A stretch of 6,562 nucleotides of DNA from Patescibacteria group bacterium. GTDB taxonomy: Bacteria > Patescibacteriota > Minisyncoccia > Phycocordibacterales > PALSA-1337. The notes beneath the pieces were generated by a model that saw nothing but the letters and a program-made list of their open reading frames with translations, did not search any database and was not told where the DNA came from. The stretch's first letter is position 1; each line of letters begins with the position of its first letter. Shown here piece by piece: positions 5,751 to 6,562 of the stretch. The translations under genes and the position numbers were made by a program. The stretch is from contig JAMDBV010000038.1 in assembly GCA_023487965.1 (NCBI GenBank), positions 405-6,966 of the forward strand, read 5' to 3'.

Positions 5751-6562
5751 ATGAATTTTTTATTCCCGAAACTCGGTGTAGATCTCGGTGGTGCAAATAC
5801 CATAGTGTTTGTGCCTGGAAAAGGAATCGTCGTCAATGAGCCGTCGGTTGTAGCTGTATCTGAAGTCGATAAAAAGGTCCTTGCAGTGGGCAATGAAGCC
5901 AAGGAAATGGTCGGACGTACGCCTGATACTATTGTTGCTTACAAGCCGATGCGCGACGGCGTTATCGCCGACTATCGTGTGACGGAGGCGATGCTACGGT
6001 ACTTTATCGACAAAGCCATGGGTAAGTGGAACTTTTTCCGTCCTGATGTCATGGTCTCTGTTCCGGCCGGAATAACATCCACGGAGCGCCGTGCCGTGGT
6101 CGAAGCGGCCATACGCGCCGGTGCAAAAAACGCATACGTTGTCAAAGAACCGATATTGGCGGCGATCGGAGCCGGCATTCCCATTCAGGAACCTAGGGGC
6201 CACATGATAGTCGATATCGGTGGCGGCACCACGGATGTGGCGGTTATCTCACTCGGTGGCATCGTGGCTTCGATATCTGTCAAATGCGCAGGGAACAAGA
6301 TCGATGCGGCTATCGCCGACTATATCAAGAAAAATTTCAATCTGGCGATCGGTGATCATATGGCCGAAGACATCAAGATGCGTATCGGATCAGCCATACC
6401 TATAGACCAGGAATTATCTATGGATGTGAAAGGTCGTGATTTTATTACCGGATTGCCCAGATCTGTCGAGGTCAAGACAAATGAGATTGTAAAAGCGATT
6501 TCAAAGGAATTACGCGATATGATTTCGGCTATCAAAGACGTTTTGCAGGAGACGCCACCGGA
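5751..6562 (+). CDS. mreB: Rod shape-determining protein MreB, 3'-incomplete
   Basis: MreB is a bacterial actin that forms ATP-dependent filaments under the inner membrane and guides the elongation machinery that inserts new peptidoglycan. The window holds 270 codons from the ATG, and the frame is open at the right edge; the family is usually 330-350 residues. Seen: phosphate-1 region GVDLGGANTIVF (9-20), GKGIVVNEPSVVA (23-35), PMRDGVIADY (66-75), SVPAGITSTERRA (103-115), VKEPILAAIGAGIPI (131-145) with the catalytic-type Glu133, phosphate-2 region VDIGGGTTDVAVISLGG (154-170), and TGLPRSVEV (233-241). The usual DLGTANT reads DLGGANT here, so Thr is replaced by Gly14. A short out-of-frame ATG at 5738 is rejected as the start. 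The gene follows murA by 87 nt on the same strand, joining wall-precursor synthesis and cell-shape control; this implies a rod or elongating cell. Confidence 0.96.
   Translation, partial: MNFLFPKLGVDLGGANTIVFVPGKGIVVNEPSVVAVSEVDKKVLAVGNEAKEMVGRTPDTIVAYKPMRDGVIADYRVTEAMLRYFIDKAMGKWNFFRPDVMVSVPAGITSTERRAVVEAAIRAGAKNAYVVKEPILAAIGAGIPIQEPRGHMIVDIGGGTTDVAVISLGGIVASISVKCAGNKIDAAIADYIKKNFNLAIGDHMAEDIKMRIGSAIPIDQELSMDVKGRDFITGLPRSVEVKTNEIVKAISKELRDMISAIKDVLQETPP

Noticed and set aside
1..6562. CRISPR array, tRNA or rRNA gene, insertion sequence, toxin-antitoxin or phage genes
   Set aside because: No spaced direct repeats, cloverleaf sequence, transposase motif or phage-like product was seen. The window is nearly filled by housekeeping genes.

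Overview
This window reads as a compact bacterial chromosome segment of housekeeping genes, most likely from a metagenome or single-cell assembly of a Candidate Phyla Radiation (Patescibacteria, Parcubacteria-like) organism. That placement is an inference. It rests on a PriA homologue that keeps its zinc cysteines and C-terminal domain but has lost the ATPase motifs, on a short hibernation factor with a basic tail, on start codons mostly without a Shine-Dalgarno sequence, and on tight packing. UGA is used as a normal stop codon, so the UGA-recoding lineages (Gracilibacteria, SR1) are not supported.

Layout, left to right. (1) At 1-241 lies the end of a DUF167/YggU-like gene (+), entered at the left edge. 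It carries a perfect 28-bp inverted repeat whose left arm begins exactly at base 1, which looks like a fold-back artefact at a contig end. (2) At 325-693 is a short ribosome hibernation promoting factor (+), preceded by a small palindrome. (3) At 744-887 is a possible 47-residue single-span membrane protein (+) whose 3' end overlaps the end of fmt. (4) On the minus strand, 4217 down to 820, is the cluster priA-like > def > fmt, an order also found in other bacteria. def and fmt overlap by 8 nt. (5) At 4218-4346 is a 129-nt divergent promoter region with a 23-bp near-perfect dyad at 4259-4281. (6) On the plus strand, murA (4347-5663) is followed after 87 nt by mreB (5751 to the right edge, incomplete).

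The genes cover three jobs. Fmt and Def add and remove the N-terminal formyl group at translation start, and HPF silences idle ribosomes. The PriA-like protein would act in replication restart or primosome loading, if it is still active. MurA and MreB supply peptidoglycan precursor and direct wall growth. No tRNA, rRNA, CRISPR array, insertion sequence or phage gene was seen. I did not find a novel multi-gene system. The points most worth checking are the ATPase-dead PriA-like protein, the dyad between priA and murA, the small membrane ORF and the left-end inverted repeat.
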